Part shown: one piece after another, positions 16,514 through 24,665 of the stretch
How the letters are laid out: every line of letters begins with the position of its first letter
Position numbering within the stretch: the stretch's first letter is position 1
From: a candidate division WOR-3 bacterium
GTDB taxonomy: Bacteria > Hydrothermota > Tepidihabitantia > Tepidihabitantales > Tepidihabitantaceae
Reading direction: 5' to 3'
Assembly (NCBI GenBank): GCA_039801365.1
Contig: JBDRUN010000007.1
Coordinates: 1 to 48,707 of the forward strand
Length of the DNA stretch: 48,707 bases
Notes under the pieces: generated by a model
What the model was told of the DNA's origin: nothing
Databases searched by the model: none
Seen by the model: only the letters and a program-made list of their open reading frames with translations
Program-made: the position numbers and the translations under genes

Positions 16514-17548
16514 GTGAAACGTCGTCTTCTTGACTACGCCAAAGCCGCGGGTTGAGCAGCCAAAGTATGTCAGGAAGACCTGCTGCAGGTACTGCAACAG
16601 CTTCCTGCTTTCCGGCATCCCAATCTGCTGGTCGGTGGCGAGACCTCAGACGACGCCGGAGTGTATCGGCTCAATGCCGAACAGGCTCTGGTGCTCACTG
16701 TGGACCTACTCACGCCGATTGCCGACGACCCTTATGTGTTCGGTCAGATTGCTGCGGCCAATTCGCTATCCGACGTCTATGCGATGGGCGGCACGCCGCT
16801 TGCGGCACTGTGCATCATCACCTTTCCGGTCGGAGAAATTGAACACGAGACCGTCAAGAGGATTCTTGAAGGCGTCTGGAACAAAGTAAGGGAAGCCGGC
16901 GCAGTGATTGCCGGCGGCCATACGCTCAAAGACACCGAAATCAAGTGCGGCCTCGCAGTAACCGGTATCGTACATCCTGAACGTGTGGTCAAGAACACCG
17001 GCGCCCGACCGGGCGATGTACTGATTCTGACCAAGCCGCTCGGCACCGGCATCATCACCACCGCACTGCGAGTCGGACTGGCTCCGGCATCATCGGTGGA
17101 AGAGGCCAACCGCTTTATGTGCGAACTCAACCGGACGCCAGCCGAAGCCATACGTGAAACCGGCGTCAATGCCGCAACTGATATCACCGGATTCGGACTT
17201 CTCGGCCATGCTTGGGAAATGGCGCAGACTGGCGACATTGACCTGCTCATTGACGCTTCCCGGGTTCCGCTCATTCCCGGAGCGATGGAACTGGCAAGCC
17301 AACAGCTTTTCCCAGAAGGCTCGCTGAAGAACTACAGCTTTATGAAACCGCGGGCCGACTTCGCACCCTCTATACCGGAAGACCTGTGCCTGCTCCTCTG
17401 TGATGCTCAGACTTCGGGTGGACTTCTCATTGCACTGCCGGAAGCACGCGCCACTGAACTCCTAGTCCGTCTCCGTGCGGCCGGCAACACCACCGCGGCC
17501 ATCATTGGCTCTGTCCGCTCCGGCTCCGGCCGAATCAGAGTGGACTAG
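16514..17548 (+). CDS. selD: selenide, water dikinase, itself a selenoprotein (Sec14)
   Basis: It makes selenophosphate from selenide and ATP, the Se donor for Sec-tRNA and tRNA selenation. The GTG at 16514 follows AGGAGGA. Codon 14 is TGA (16553-16555) in the sequence AAGUAAK, matching the catalytic Cys/Sec and the essential Lys three residues later (E. coli C17/K20). After the UGA the protein continues with TSDDAGVY, SDVYAMGG, GGHTLKDTEIK, TDITGFGLLGH and DAQTSGGLL to 344 residues. Taking the first non-UGA start (16661) would remove the active site. Its UGA implies that SelA, SelB and tRNA-Sec exist elsewhere in this genome. Confidence 0.95.
16556..16586 (+). promoter_or_regulatory. possible SECIS hairpin of selD
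   Basis: Directly after the UGA, GCAGC (16556-16560) can pair with GCTGC (16582-16586), and inside it GTC (16569-16571) with GAC (16577-16579) around the loop AGGAA, which has G at loop position 2. The internal bulge is large, so the fold is only moderately convincing. Confidence 0.4.
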
Positions 17549-18078
17549 CGCCCAATACTGTTTTTTCTGTTCTCGCTGCCCTGAACCAGACGCCATAAGA
17601 ATCTCCTAAAGGCTCTGAAACTACGGACTGACGGCATCGGCAGACAAGACGGTCTAGCCATGATTCAGGCCCAGGTTCTCGCCGAGGCCCTGACCCGGAT
17701 TGTGTCCTGGAGCCTGGGACCGGAGCAGCAGCGGCAACAGGCGCCGCTTCCAGGGCCGGCACATTCACTGCGCCGATTACAATCTGAAGCACAGGTACAG
17801 TTACCAGACCTGCCCCGGAACGAGCTACCCTTGTACCAGCCTAACCCAGAGAAGAACCGATACCCCAGCCTGAAGCCAAAGGACTTGCACTCCAGCAGCA
17901 CCATGCTCTGACCAAGACCCGAAGCCCTCCTGGGGTAGCCGCCTACCCAGCGACCCCTACCCTTGAATTATCGGGCTTGAATTTCGCCCCAACCTTCGGA
18001 TAATACTGGCGTTATGCCCTGTGCACACGAACCGTTCAACTGCCGTTTCTTGCAACGGCCTGCCGGAGTCTGAAACAC
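17549..18078. other. 530-base stretch without a recognised gene
   Basis: After the selD stop there is a short T run (TGTTTTTTCTG at about 17570) without a preceding stable hairpin. An 83-codon frame at 17660-17911 is Gln/Pro/Ser rich and looks like chance. No RNA gene was recognised. Confidence 0.4.
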
Positions 18079-18834
18079 GTGAAATCACTGCGCCTAAGCG
18101 ATCAAGCGCAGGCGGTACTAACCCGCATTCGCACCTATCCCTGGGTTCTGTCTGTCTTCGGCATGAGCCCGAGCCGGGCCTGGCGTCTGGTCCAGGCAAG
18201 AGTCGAGCGGTACATCAGCACTTCCGGGGTCATGCGCCAACAAGTCAACTAGTACCGCCGGTACGTGCACGAACTGCTCAAGCTGTTTCGCACCCAGTTT
18301 GGGCCGCCGCTTGCCAGAGACATTGAGCTGGTTATCCGCAAATGGGTCAACTACGAACTGAACCTTGCACTGCTGCAGGAACTGCTCTGCATCTGCTTCC
18401 TGCGGTTCGAGCAGGTTGGCTACATAAAACCATGGTCAAAACCTATGGCCTGGCCGAAAAGACGTGGGCCCAAGTCCCGGCGTCTTCCCCGCCGCTCCTA
18501 TGAAAAGGCGCTCAGAAAGGGTCGTATCCCGCTCGGCCGAGCCAATACGGTCGAGGAACAGGCCGCCGGGCACGCAAAGGGCTCCAAGCACGCGGCCGAA
18601 ATCGCTGCAAAGCTCAGACCGGTGCTAAATGCCGCCGGAATAACAGGTGACCGGTTTGTCCGATACTATGCCTTTGCCCAGAAACTCGGCCGCCTGTCCC
18701 GTCGCTACTCGGGCAAATCCCTGTGCCGGGCCGCGGCCGACCTGATTGACCTGTACGAGGCCAAATCCTTGGACCCGGCGGTCTTGACCGCGATTTGCAC
18801 TCAGGTATTCAACATCGGCCCGGTCACACCCTGA
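18079..18834 (+). pseudogene. unknown basic protein interrupted by an in-frame amber codon
   Basis: A GTG at 18079 (GGAG 10 nt upstream) opens a frame of 57 codons ending QVN-TAG (18250-18252), and the same frame then runs on as YRRYVHELLKLF to a TGA at 18832-18834. Both halves have the same composition (Arg, Leu, Ala rich), so this looks like one 251-residue protein with a single nonsense mutation, for example CAG to TAG. The second half has a Lys/Arg-rich patch (WPKRRGPKSRRLPRRSYEKALRKGR) that suggests nucleic-acid binding. I do not recognise the family. Because TAG is a normal stop for many genes here, amber readthrough is unlikely. Confidence 0.55.
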
Positions 18835-18988
18835 ACCCGGCGCCTTCCAACTTAACACTTGGTTGATTCCGGGTGGAAATCAGGCGTGGAAAATGGACAT
18901 CGCCCCTACAGAAAAAAGAGCCGTTACTGCCTAACCAAACCCTTACGTTTTCTTTCGGGTACTTTCTTAAGCGAGGCAAAACGCCTTC

Positions 18989-19016
18989 TTGATTTGTGGT
19001 CGGCCATCTGTAGTAT
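18989..19016 (+). promoter_or_regulatory. predicted promoter of the restriction-modification pair
   Basis: TTGATT (18989-18994), 16 nt, TAGTAT (19011-19016), about 100 nt before the endonuclease gene. Spacing is identical to the other promoters in the window. Confidence 0.5.
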
Positions 19017-19130
19017 TGGACAGTAAACAACAAAGTGTTCCGGTAGGCCGACTGTCAAGGCCTTCAAGCAACACACGCCTAGTGACTCGGCCATAGGGAC
19101 GCTGAAAAGAGGTGTACCATTGCTAGTCGA

Positions 19131-19754
19131 TTGAATGAGCTCTTCGAAGATGAAACGTTGGCGGCCAAAATCCGAGATAAGCTGCCAAAGTTATTTCAAA
19201 TGGCGGAGATGGAATCGTCGCGGGCCGGAAAAGTTGGAATGCAAGTCGGCTCCCTGCGTGAGCAAATACTGATAGCGCTCTTGGTACACAAGTTCGGCGA
19301 AAAAAATGTGAAAACTGATATCCCAATTACGGAGTCCGAAGTAGATGTTATGCTTGACGGAAACCCTATTTCGGTCAAGACCATTACCCAAAAGGGGTTT
19401 TCGGGTGTAAAGTTGGTATGGACTGTAGACCAAACCATCGCCCAAAAATTTGTAGCTCACTACAAACCTATGTGTGACCTTTTTCTCGCACGAATACAAT
19501 GGAATAGTGAAGGCGGCCTCTACTACATACCCCGGGAAACACAGAACAAAATACTCAGTCAAGTTGGCCCCGAACACTACATTAGGATGCCTAAAGCCGG
19601 CACGAATCCACGCGGAATTGAAATCTCAGCGGATGCCCTAAGAAGACTGGTTTTTGATAATACTACTAGGACGTTGACAATCACATGGGTAAGAACCGAA
19701 GTGAATTACAATCCTTTGAAACGTTGGATAGATCTTTGGAAAGAAGATTATTGA
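19131..19754 (+). CDS. ThaI-like type II restriction endonuclease
   Basis: A 207-residue protein closely resembling the ThaI family (the Thermoplasma enzyme cuts CGCG). Visible family blocks are NELFEDE, ESSRAGKVGM.VGSLRE, ITESEVDVMLDG (a PD-(D/E)xK-like core) with SVKTIT, GVKLVWTVD, YYIPRE and GTNPRGIEIS. The TTG at 19131 lacks a ribosome site; an in-frame ATT at 19119 sits 4 nt after GAGGTG and may be the real start. The region is visibly more AT-rich than its surroundings, which points to acquisition by transfer. It overlaps the methyltransferase gene by one base. Confidence 0.82.
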   Translation: MNELFEDETLAAKIRDKLPKLFQMAEMESSRAGKVGMQVGSLREQILIALLVHKFGEKNVKTDIPITESEVDVMLDGNPISVKTITQKGFSGVKLVWTVDQTIAQKFVAHYKPMCDLFLARIQWNSEGGLYYIPRETQNKILSQVGPEHYIRMPKAGTNPRGIEISADALRRLVFDNTTRTLTITWVRTEVNYNPLKRWIDLWKEDY

Positions 19755-20722
19755 TGACCCCAAAGCATGTTCGCAAGGGAACCCGTACCAGCTCTTTCGG
19801 TGCTCCTGGTAGAATTGGTCACGATTCTAGTCGTTTCTATCGAAGCCGTCTCTACGACACAATGCCCAGTGAAAAGAAGGTTGAGTACTTAGAGAACACA
19901 ATACCAGCTGAGTACCTAGACCGCATTTTCTGTAAATCCAGCGAAAAGATGGATGAATTGCCAGACTGTTCGGTGCATTTGATGGTTACCTCGCCTCCCT
20001 ACAATGTAGGAAAAGACTACGATGCAAACCTGACATTGCAGGAATATCGGCAATTCCTGCTACGCGTATGGAAGGAAGTTTATCGCGTGCTCGTTCCTGG
20101 TGGCAGACTCTGTCTAAATGTGGCGAACCTCGGCCGCAAACCATACATCCCGCTCGATGGATTTCTGACAAATGATCTAATAGACCTAGGTTTCCTAATG
20201 CGTGGCCAGATCATCTGGGACAAAGGCAACAGTTCGAGTCCGTCGACTGCGTGGGGAACTTGGCGGTCACCTGGTAATCCAACGCTCAGAGATATTCATG
20301 AATACATCCTCGTATTTTCCAAAGATACCTATTCCCGACCCAATATATTCAAACGGGAAGTAACCATGACAAGCGAAGAATTTATGCAACTTACCAAAAG
20401 CATTTGGAAATTCCCCGCTGTCTCAGCTAAGAAGATCGGCCATCCTGCACCGTTTCCCGAAGAACTGCCATATCGATGTATACAACTATATACCTACAAA
20501 GGTGAAGTCGTTCTTGATCCCTTCATAGGCAGCGGACAAACGGCAATAGCAGCGCTAAAAGCTGGGCGCCATTTCGTGGGGTATGACGTTGATAAGAACT
20601 ACGTTGACTTAGCCAACAGGCGCATCAGTGAGACGCGGCGTATGCTTCTATACTCTTGTTCCAATAGTAAGCGCAAGATTGCCGACCAAAAAACAAAGCA
20701 ACCTCTACAACTGCAGTTATGA
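19754..20722 (+). CDS. DNA methyltransferase partner of the ThaI-like enzyme
   Basis: A 322-residue beta-class DNA methyltransferase. The catalytic motif IV is TSPPYN, which in this class is usual for N4-cytosine (and some N6-adenine) enzymes, and the SAM-binding motif I follows near the C-terminal end as VVLDPFIGSGQTA. It should protect host DNA from the endonuclease encoded just upstream; if the target is CGCG, cytosine methylation is expected. The ATG at 19754 overlaps the endonuclease stop by one base (TGATG) and is preferred over an earlier frame extension into that gene. AT-rich like its partner. Confidence 0.88.
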   Translation: MTPKHVRKGTRTSSFGAPGRIGHDSSRFYRSRLYDTMPSEKKVEYLENTIPAEYLDRIFCKSSEKMDELPDCSVHLMVTSPPYNVGKDYDANLTLQEYRQFLLRVWKEVYRVLVPGGRLCLNVANLGRKPYIPLDGFLTNDLIDLGFLMRGQIIWDKGNSSSPSTAWGTWRSPGNPTLRDIHEYILVFSKDTYSRPNIFKREVTMTSEEFMQLTKSIWKFPAVSAKKIGHPAPFPEELPYRCIQLYTYKGEVVLDPFIGSGQTAIAALKAGRHFVGYDVDKNYVDLANRRISETRRMLLYSCSNSKRKIADQKTKQPLQLQL

Positions 20723-20835
20723 CGAAAACAGCAATAGCAAGCGGAAGCCTAGACACAAGAGGTCAGTATCAGAACTGTTTGTAACCTAAGCCACCTCCAT
20801 ATGTTCACCCAAGTAAGAATAAAGTAGAACCAATT

Positions 20836-21090
20836 ATGGCACAGTTGTTTGAGATCCTGTTTTATGACGGATATCAGGACCCGCCGGTGTATCATCTGAT
20901 TGGCGGCATCACGGGCGAGACGCCGGAGCAGGCGCTGGCGGATAATCTGGACGCTGTGACCGAGAAGGTGCGGGCAGTGCTGCGTCTTGACTCGGATTGC
21001 AGCGACCACTTCATCTGTAAGTCGCTGTTTGTGTTGCGGCAGAGCGGGCTTGTGTCCGCGGCCAGGTTTGAGACACAACCCCCGGCGTGA
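20836..21090 (+). CDS. small hypothetical protein with a truncated paralogue nearby
   Basis: An 84-residue soluble protein starting MAQLFEILFYDGYQDPP and containing YHLIGGITGETPEQAL. I do not recognise a family. A shorter, closely similar copy is present at 23575-23718, so the sequence is a real coding unit kept in more than one copy. No ribosome site precedes the ATG. It sits between the restriction-modification pair and the toxin-antitoxin pair. Confidence 0.6.
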   Translation: MAQLFEILFYDGYQDPPVYHLIGGITGETPEQALADNLDAVTEKVRAVLRLDSDCSDHFICKSLFVLRQSGLVSAARFETQPPA

Positions 21091-21150
21091 CTTGGTTGCC
21101 ACCTTCAGCCGCCTGGCGTGTAGCAGGGAACGTGGAGAGTACTCACAGTC

Positions 21151-21182
21151 TTGACTGAACCGACTAGTTTAATATACTAGTT
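21151..21182 (+). promoter_or_regulatory. antitoxin promoter with overlapping palindromic operator
   Basis: TTGACT (21151-21156), 16 nt, TATACT (21173-21178), then 7 nt to the ATG at 21186, giving a leaderless transcript. Two ACTAGT palindromes (21163-21168 and 21176-21181) flank TTAATAT and overlap the -10 box, a natural binding site for the antitoxin as autorepressor. Confidence 0.62.
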
Positions 21183-21185
21183 TAT

Positions 21186-21419
21186 ATGAGTATCAAGACC
21201 ATTGGAGCTTTCGAGGCCAAGACGCGTCTGTCTGAACTCTTGGAGCAGGTGTGCCGGGGTCAGGTCTATCGCATTTCCAAGCGCGGTCGGCCGGTCGCCG
21301 AGCTGCGGCCGTTGCCCCAGCCGCCGCGCCGTCCCCGATTCGGCTGTGACAAGGACCGGGTCAAAGTCAAGGCCGATTTTGACGAGCCGTTGCCGGAAAT
21401 GGAGCCGTACACCAGGTGA
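21186..21419 (+). CDS. Phd/YefM-family antitoxin
   Basis: A 77-residue DNA-binding antitoxin. The N-terminal Phd fold is clear (GAFEAKTRLSELLEQV followed by YRISKRGRPVAEL); the disordered, charged C-terminal tail (from about residue 48) should wrap the toxin. It overlaps the toxin gene by 4 nt, and the promoter upstream carries a palindromic operator. It neutralises the PIN toxin and probably represses the pair. Confidence 0.85.
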   Translation: MSIKTIGAFEAKTRLSELLEQVCRGQVYRISKRGRPVAELRPLPQPPRRPRFGCDKDRVKVKADFDEPLPEMEPYTR

Positions 21420-21799
21420 AGCTGCTGCTGGACACCCATACCTTTTTGTGGTTTGTGACGGCCGACAGGCGGCTGAGTCGTCGCGCCCGCCGCGCCCTGG
21501 AAGCCGGCGACGCCGAACTCCTCCTGAGCGCGACTAGTGTTTGGGAAATGGCGATAAAGGCAAGTCTGGGCCGGCTTGAGTTGTCGACGTCCATCGAAGA
21601 GTACATTGCCGAGAAACTGGCGAGCGGTTTCTCCGTGTTGACGATTGAATGGCATCATGCCGCGGCGGTAGAGAGACTGCCTTTCCGCCATCGGGACCCG
21701 TTCGACCGGCTGCTGGCGGCCCAGGCGCTGACTGAGCGCGTACCGCTGGTGTCTTCCGACCCGGTGTTCCGGGAATACGGCGTCCGAGTTATCTGGTAG
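21416..21799 (+). CDS. PIN-domain toxin (VapC-like)
   Basis: A 127-residue PIN-domain ribonuclease. Acidic metal-binding positions are visible in LLLDTHTFLWF (D6), SVWEMAIK (E44 region), HRDPFDRLLAAQA and the last SSDPVFREY. Such toxins cut tRNA or rRNA and stop growth when the antitoxin is lost. The GTG at 21416 overlaps the antitoxin gene by 4 nt. Confidence 0.87.
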   Translation: MKLLLDTHTFLWFVTADRRLSRRARRALEAGDAELLLSATSVWEMAIKASLGRLELSTSIEEYIAEKLASGFSVLTIEWHHAAAVERLPFRHRDPFDRLLAAQALTERVPLVSSDPVFREYGVRVIW

Positions 21800-21895
21800 T
21801 AGATTTCGGCGACTGCGAACGAACAGCGCGGTCCGCAAATTGCTGTCTGTCTCGCGGCCGGGCGGGCTAGGTCAAGCAGGTAAGTCCGTCATTGT

Positions 21896-21924
21896 TTGAC
21901 AGACATCTGCCGGCAATCTAGACT
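21896..21924 (+). promoter_or_regulatory. predicted promoter of the 22023 gene
   Basis: TTGACA (21896-21901), 17 nt, TAGACT (21919-21924). The transcript would have a leader of about 90 nt before the AAAGGAG ribosome site at about 22012. Confidence 0.55.
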
Positions 21925-22022
21925 TGAAATAACAGGACACGGCAGGCAACCTGCGCAGAAGTGTCGGCGTTTTTTTTAAGACTCAAAGCCAGGTGCTCCC
22001 GTTCTGACGTAAAGGAGTAATA

Positions 22023-23465
22023 ATGAAGAAATTATATCACCGCGGTTCGCTGTTGGCAGGTGTGATGCTGGTGCTGGGTGTCAGCGCCAATGCTCAGATT
22101 ACGTTTATGAAGTCGTACGGCGGAACTGACTACGAGTGGGGTCAGTCGGTTCTGCAGACCGCGGACAGTGGTTATGTCATCGTCGGAGCTACCCGCAGTT
22201 TCGGCGCAGGAAAATACGACGTGTATCTCATCAGGACGGACGCCTTCGGTAATACCCTCTGGACCCGGACTTACGGCGACACTCTAGAACAAGGCGGAGT
22301 TGACGTGCTGCAGACCGGGGACCGCGGATTCGTGATTGTCGCAAACACGCAGACACTGACGCGGAACAATGACATCTGGTTGATTCGGACAACCGCATCG
22401 GGCGACACTCTGTGGACCAGGTCTATCGGCACCGCTGCGCGGGATGTTGGCTATTCCTTGGTCGAGGCTTATGACGGCGGTTATGTGATTGTAGGTCAGA
22501 CCGGTGAGGGAAGCGGCGCTCTCGCTTATATGGTGAAAGTGACGGCGGCCGGTCAGACGGTATGGTCCCGGCAGTTCAGCGCCGGGACACACAATTGCGC
22601 AAATCAGGTACGGCGGGCGACAGATTCCGGCTATGTAGCGGTGGGGGTGACGTACGACCCCGGCTATCCGTACTACAGTAACGTGTACCTGTTCAAGACC
22701 GATACGGCCGGCAACCAAGTGTGGTCCAAGACTTACGGGGAACGATGGAACTATGAATCCGGGTGGGGACTGGATGCGACCGAAAATGGTGGGTATGTCC
22801 TAGTCGGAAGCGCAGAGCGGCTGGGCGGAGGCGGGTACACGCCTTATCTCATCAAAATTACGGCCGGTGGTGATACTGTCTGGACCAGGTGTCCGATATC
22901 TGCACTTGGCGCCGGGTATTCGGTTTGCGCGGCCCGCGACGGCGGATATGTTTTGACCGGCAATGTGGGAGGCGGAAACGCGACGGACATATGGCTGCAC
23001 AAAGTAGGTCCGAACGGAGAAAATGTGTGGTCAAGGAGCTGGCCCGGTGGCGGGGAAGATAACGGCCGGTGGATAGTGCGCACCAATGATGGTGGCTATG
23101 CCGTCACCGGATTCTCCAACAGTACGAGCCAGTTCTATGATATATTCCTGCTCAAAACAAGAGCCGACGGCACTATCGGTATTGAGGAGCCAAAGGCGCG
23201 TCCGGGCAGCGCAAACCGGCTCAGCCTGTCTCGTGTCACGACAACCGGTATGAACATCAGCTACCGGGTTTCAGAGCCGTGTCAGGTCATTCTCAGGCTG
23301 TACGACCGTGCGGGCAACCAGGTCTCAGAACTGGTCAACAGCCGCAGAGAACCAGGAAGCTATTCGGTACCGCTCAGCACCGCCAGCCTGCCTGCCGGCA
23401 ACTACTTCTGCCGTCTGCAGGTCGGTGGTGCGGCGGAGACGGCCAAACTCACGGTCATCCGCTAG
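22023..23465 (+). CDS. secreted beta-propeller protein with C-terminal sorting domain
   Basis: A 480-residue exported protein. After a signal peptide (LLAGVMLVLGVSANA) come about seven propeller blades of roughly 50 residues with the repeated wording DGGYVIVG, TA.GDT.W.R and SYGG, then a linker and a C-terminal FlgD/Por-type domain of about 80 residues (QVILRLYDRAGNQVSEL, GSYSVPL, LPAGNYFCRLQ). The last domain is the type used for surface delivery in type IX-like secretion. The function of the propeller is unknown. AAAGGAG precedes the ATG. Confidence 0.8.
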   Translation: MKKLYHRGSLLAGVMLVLGVSANAQITFMKSYGGTDYEWGQSVLQTADSGYVIVGATRSFGAGKYDVYLIRTDAFGNTLWTRTYGDTLEQGGVDVLQTGDRGFVIVANTQTLTRNNDIWLIRTTASGDTLWTRSIGTAARDVGYSLVEAYDGGYVIVGQTGEGSGALAYMVKVTAAGQTVWSRQFSAGTHNCANQVRRATDSGYVAVGVTYDPGYPYYSNVYLFKTDTAGNQVWSKTYGERWNYESGWGLDATENGGYVLVGSAERLGGGGYTPYLIKITAGGDTVWTRCPISALGAGYSVCAARDGGYVLTGNVGGGNATDIWLHKVGPNGENVWSRSWPGGGEDNGRWIVRTNDGGYAVTGFSNSTSQFYDIFLLKTRADGTIGIEEPKARPGSANRLSLSRVTTTGMNISYRVSEPCQVILRLYDRAGNQVSELVNSRREPGSYSVPLSTASLPAGNYFCRLQVGGAAETAKLTVIR

Positions 23466-23574
23466 ACGCGACCCAAGCGGAACGCAGGAACCTGCCCGGC
23501 AGCCGGACCGCGGGAAGCCAAACTCCACGAAAGGAACCGGGGCCGGCAGATAGAGAGGCTGACCGAAGGCGCAG

Positions 23575-23718
23575 TTGTATGAGATTCTGTTCTGCGACGG
23601 ATACCAGCAGCCGCCGGTGTACTATCTGATTGACGGTATTACCGGCGAGACGCCGGAGCAGGCGCTGAAGAATGACCTGATCGTTGTATTCGAGAGAGCA
23701 TGCAGTGCTTGTGGGTAA
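23575..23718 (+). pseudogene. truncated copy of the 20836 protein gene
   Basis: The frame reads LYEILFCDGYQQPPVYYLI, then DGITGETPEQAL, matching the 20836 protein over about 40 residues with high DNA similarity. The expected ATG codon has become part of AAGGCGCAG, leaving only TTG as a start, and the product ends early after 47 residues. It is probably a decayed duplicate. Confidence 0.6.
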
Positions 23719-23748
23719 CGAGACGAATGAAGGAGGAGACCAGGGGCT

Positions 23749-24300
23749 TCAGTGTCCTTGTTGTCTCCGCCGGGTCAGTAGGCGACGGAACTCAGGGAAT
23801 TTGCGCTCCATTCCTTCGGCCCGCGACCACCGGCCGACCTCGCGGATGTTGACCTTCTGGGCAAGACTCACCAGTACCGCCTGCTCCAATCCCTGGCGGT
23901 CGTTCCAGTAGTAGAACGCGGCCAGGCGGTCCTTCACGCAATCGGTCGGCGAGAGCATCCTCAGGCGCATTCCGGACACTTTGCGCGGGGCCGGAACCGG
24001 TAGTATTTCCTGGCCCACAGACAGAGGCCAGCGATTGCCGACATCCACCGCCATCTCGATTTCGGGATGGACGAACACGCGGCCAGCCGGATAGAACCCC
24101 AGCTCGGCCAGCGCCGCTGCCACGTCCGCAAGTCGGTCCTGCGGTACTATGACGAAGTCGAGGTCACGGGACACATACTTGCCCTCCGCGTAGATCATGA
24201 CGCAGGCTCCACCGACAAGAACCGCAGTGAATCCGCGACGCTCCATTGCGTCACAGACCGCCGCGGCCAGTTGCCGGGTAGTCAGTCCATCAATCTTCAC
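23749..24300 (-). CDS. nucleotidyltransferase-like protein (AbiEii/MNT type)
   Basis: A 183-residue protein with the minimal nucleotidyltransferase pattern: VLVGGACVMIYAEGKYVSRDLDFVI, where GG and the DLD pair are the expected catalytic residues, and a later helix PTDCVKDRLAAFYYW. Proteins of this type act as toxins that modify tRNA or a partner, or as antitoxins. Its ATG overlaps the end of the winged-helix gene by 4 nt, so the two form one unit, possibly a toxin-antitoxin or abortive-infection pair. Confidence 0.7.
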   Translation of the reverse strand: MKIDGLTTRQLAAAVCDAMERRGFTAVLVGGACVMIYAEGKYVSRDLDFVIVPQDRLADVAAALAELGFYPAGRVFVHPEIEMAVDVGNRWPLSVGQEILPVPAPRKVSGMRLRMLSPTDCVKDRLAAFYYWNDRQGLEQAVLVSLAQKVNIREVGRWSRAEGMERKFPEFRRLLTRRRQQGH

Positions 24301-24665
24301 AGTCTTAGCGGCTTTCCCGACCGACGTGGACGCAGCCGCGGCGTGTAGAGCCGATCGCGTTCATCGTCGGGAAGCGCCCGTAATACCTTCTCCAGCAAAG
24401 CGCCAAGTTCCCGTTGGAACGGATAGCGCGGGTTCAGGCTGTACAGTCTGGTTCTACCGCGCATCCGGCTATAAACAACTCCGCCTTCCTCAAGCATTGC
24501 CAACTGCCGCTGCACCGCGCGTAGTGCGAACCCCAGCTCCGCTGCCAGCTCGCGCGCATATGCCTCGCCCCTGGTCATAATGTATAGCAGTATCCACTCC
24601 CGTAGGGGAGAACCGAACAGCGGCGCAAGTAGGGTAGTGCGGCCAGGACTAATTTTGTTAGTCAT
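24297..24665 (-). CDS. winged-helix transcriptional regulator
   Basis: A 122-residue helix-turn-helix protein: LFGSPLREWILLYIMTRGEAYARELAAELGFALRAVQRQLAMLEE is the winged-helix core, followed by the wing GGVVYSRMRGRTRLYSLNPRYPF. The ATG at 24665 is chosen because a strong promoter and a palindrome lie just upstream; an open extension to 24782 would run through them. It probably represses its own operon, including the nucleotidyltransferase gene. Confidence 0.78.
   Translation of the reverse strand: MTNKISPGRTTLLAPLFGSPLREWILLYIMTRGEAYARELAAELGFALRAVQRQLAMLEEGGVVYSRMRGRTRLYSLNPRYPFQRELGALLEKVLRALPDDERDRLYTPRLRPRRSGKPLRL

Noticed and set aside
17660..17911. 83-codon Gln/Pro/Ser-rich open frame
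   Set aside because: No ribosome site or domain; looks like chance in a gene-free stretch.
18250..18252. In-frame TAG as pyrrolysine
   Set aside because: TAG is the ordinary stop of many genes here (glmS, the ABC receptor, the reductase, SelD, VapC), no pyl genes are seen, and the protein is not a methylamine methyltransferase.
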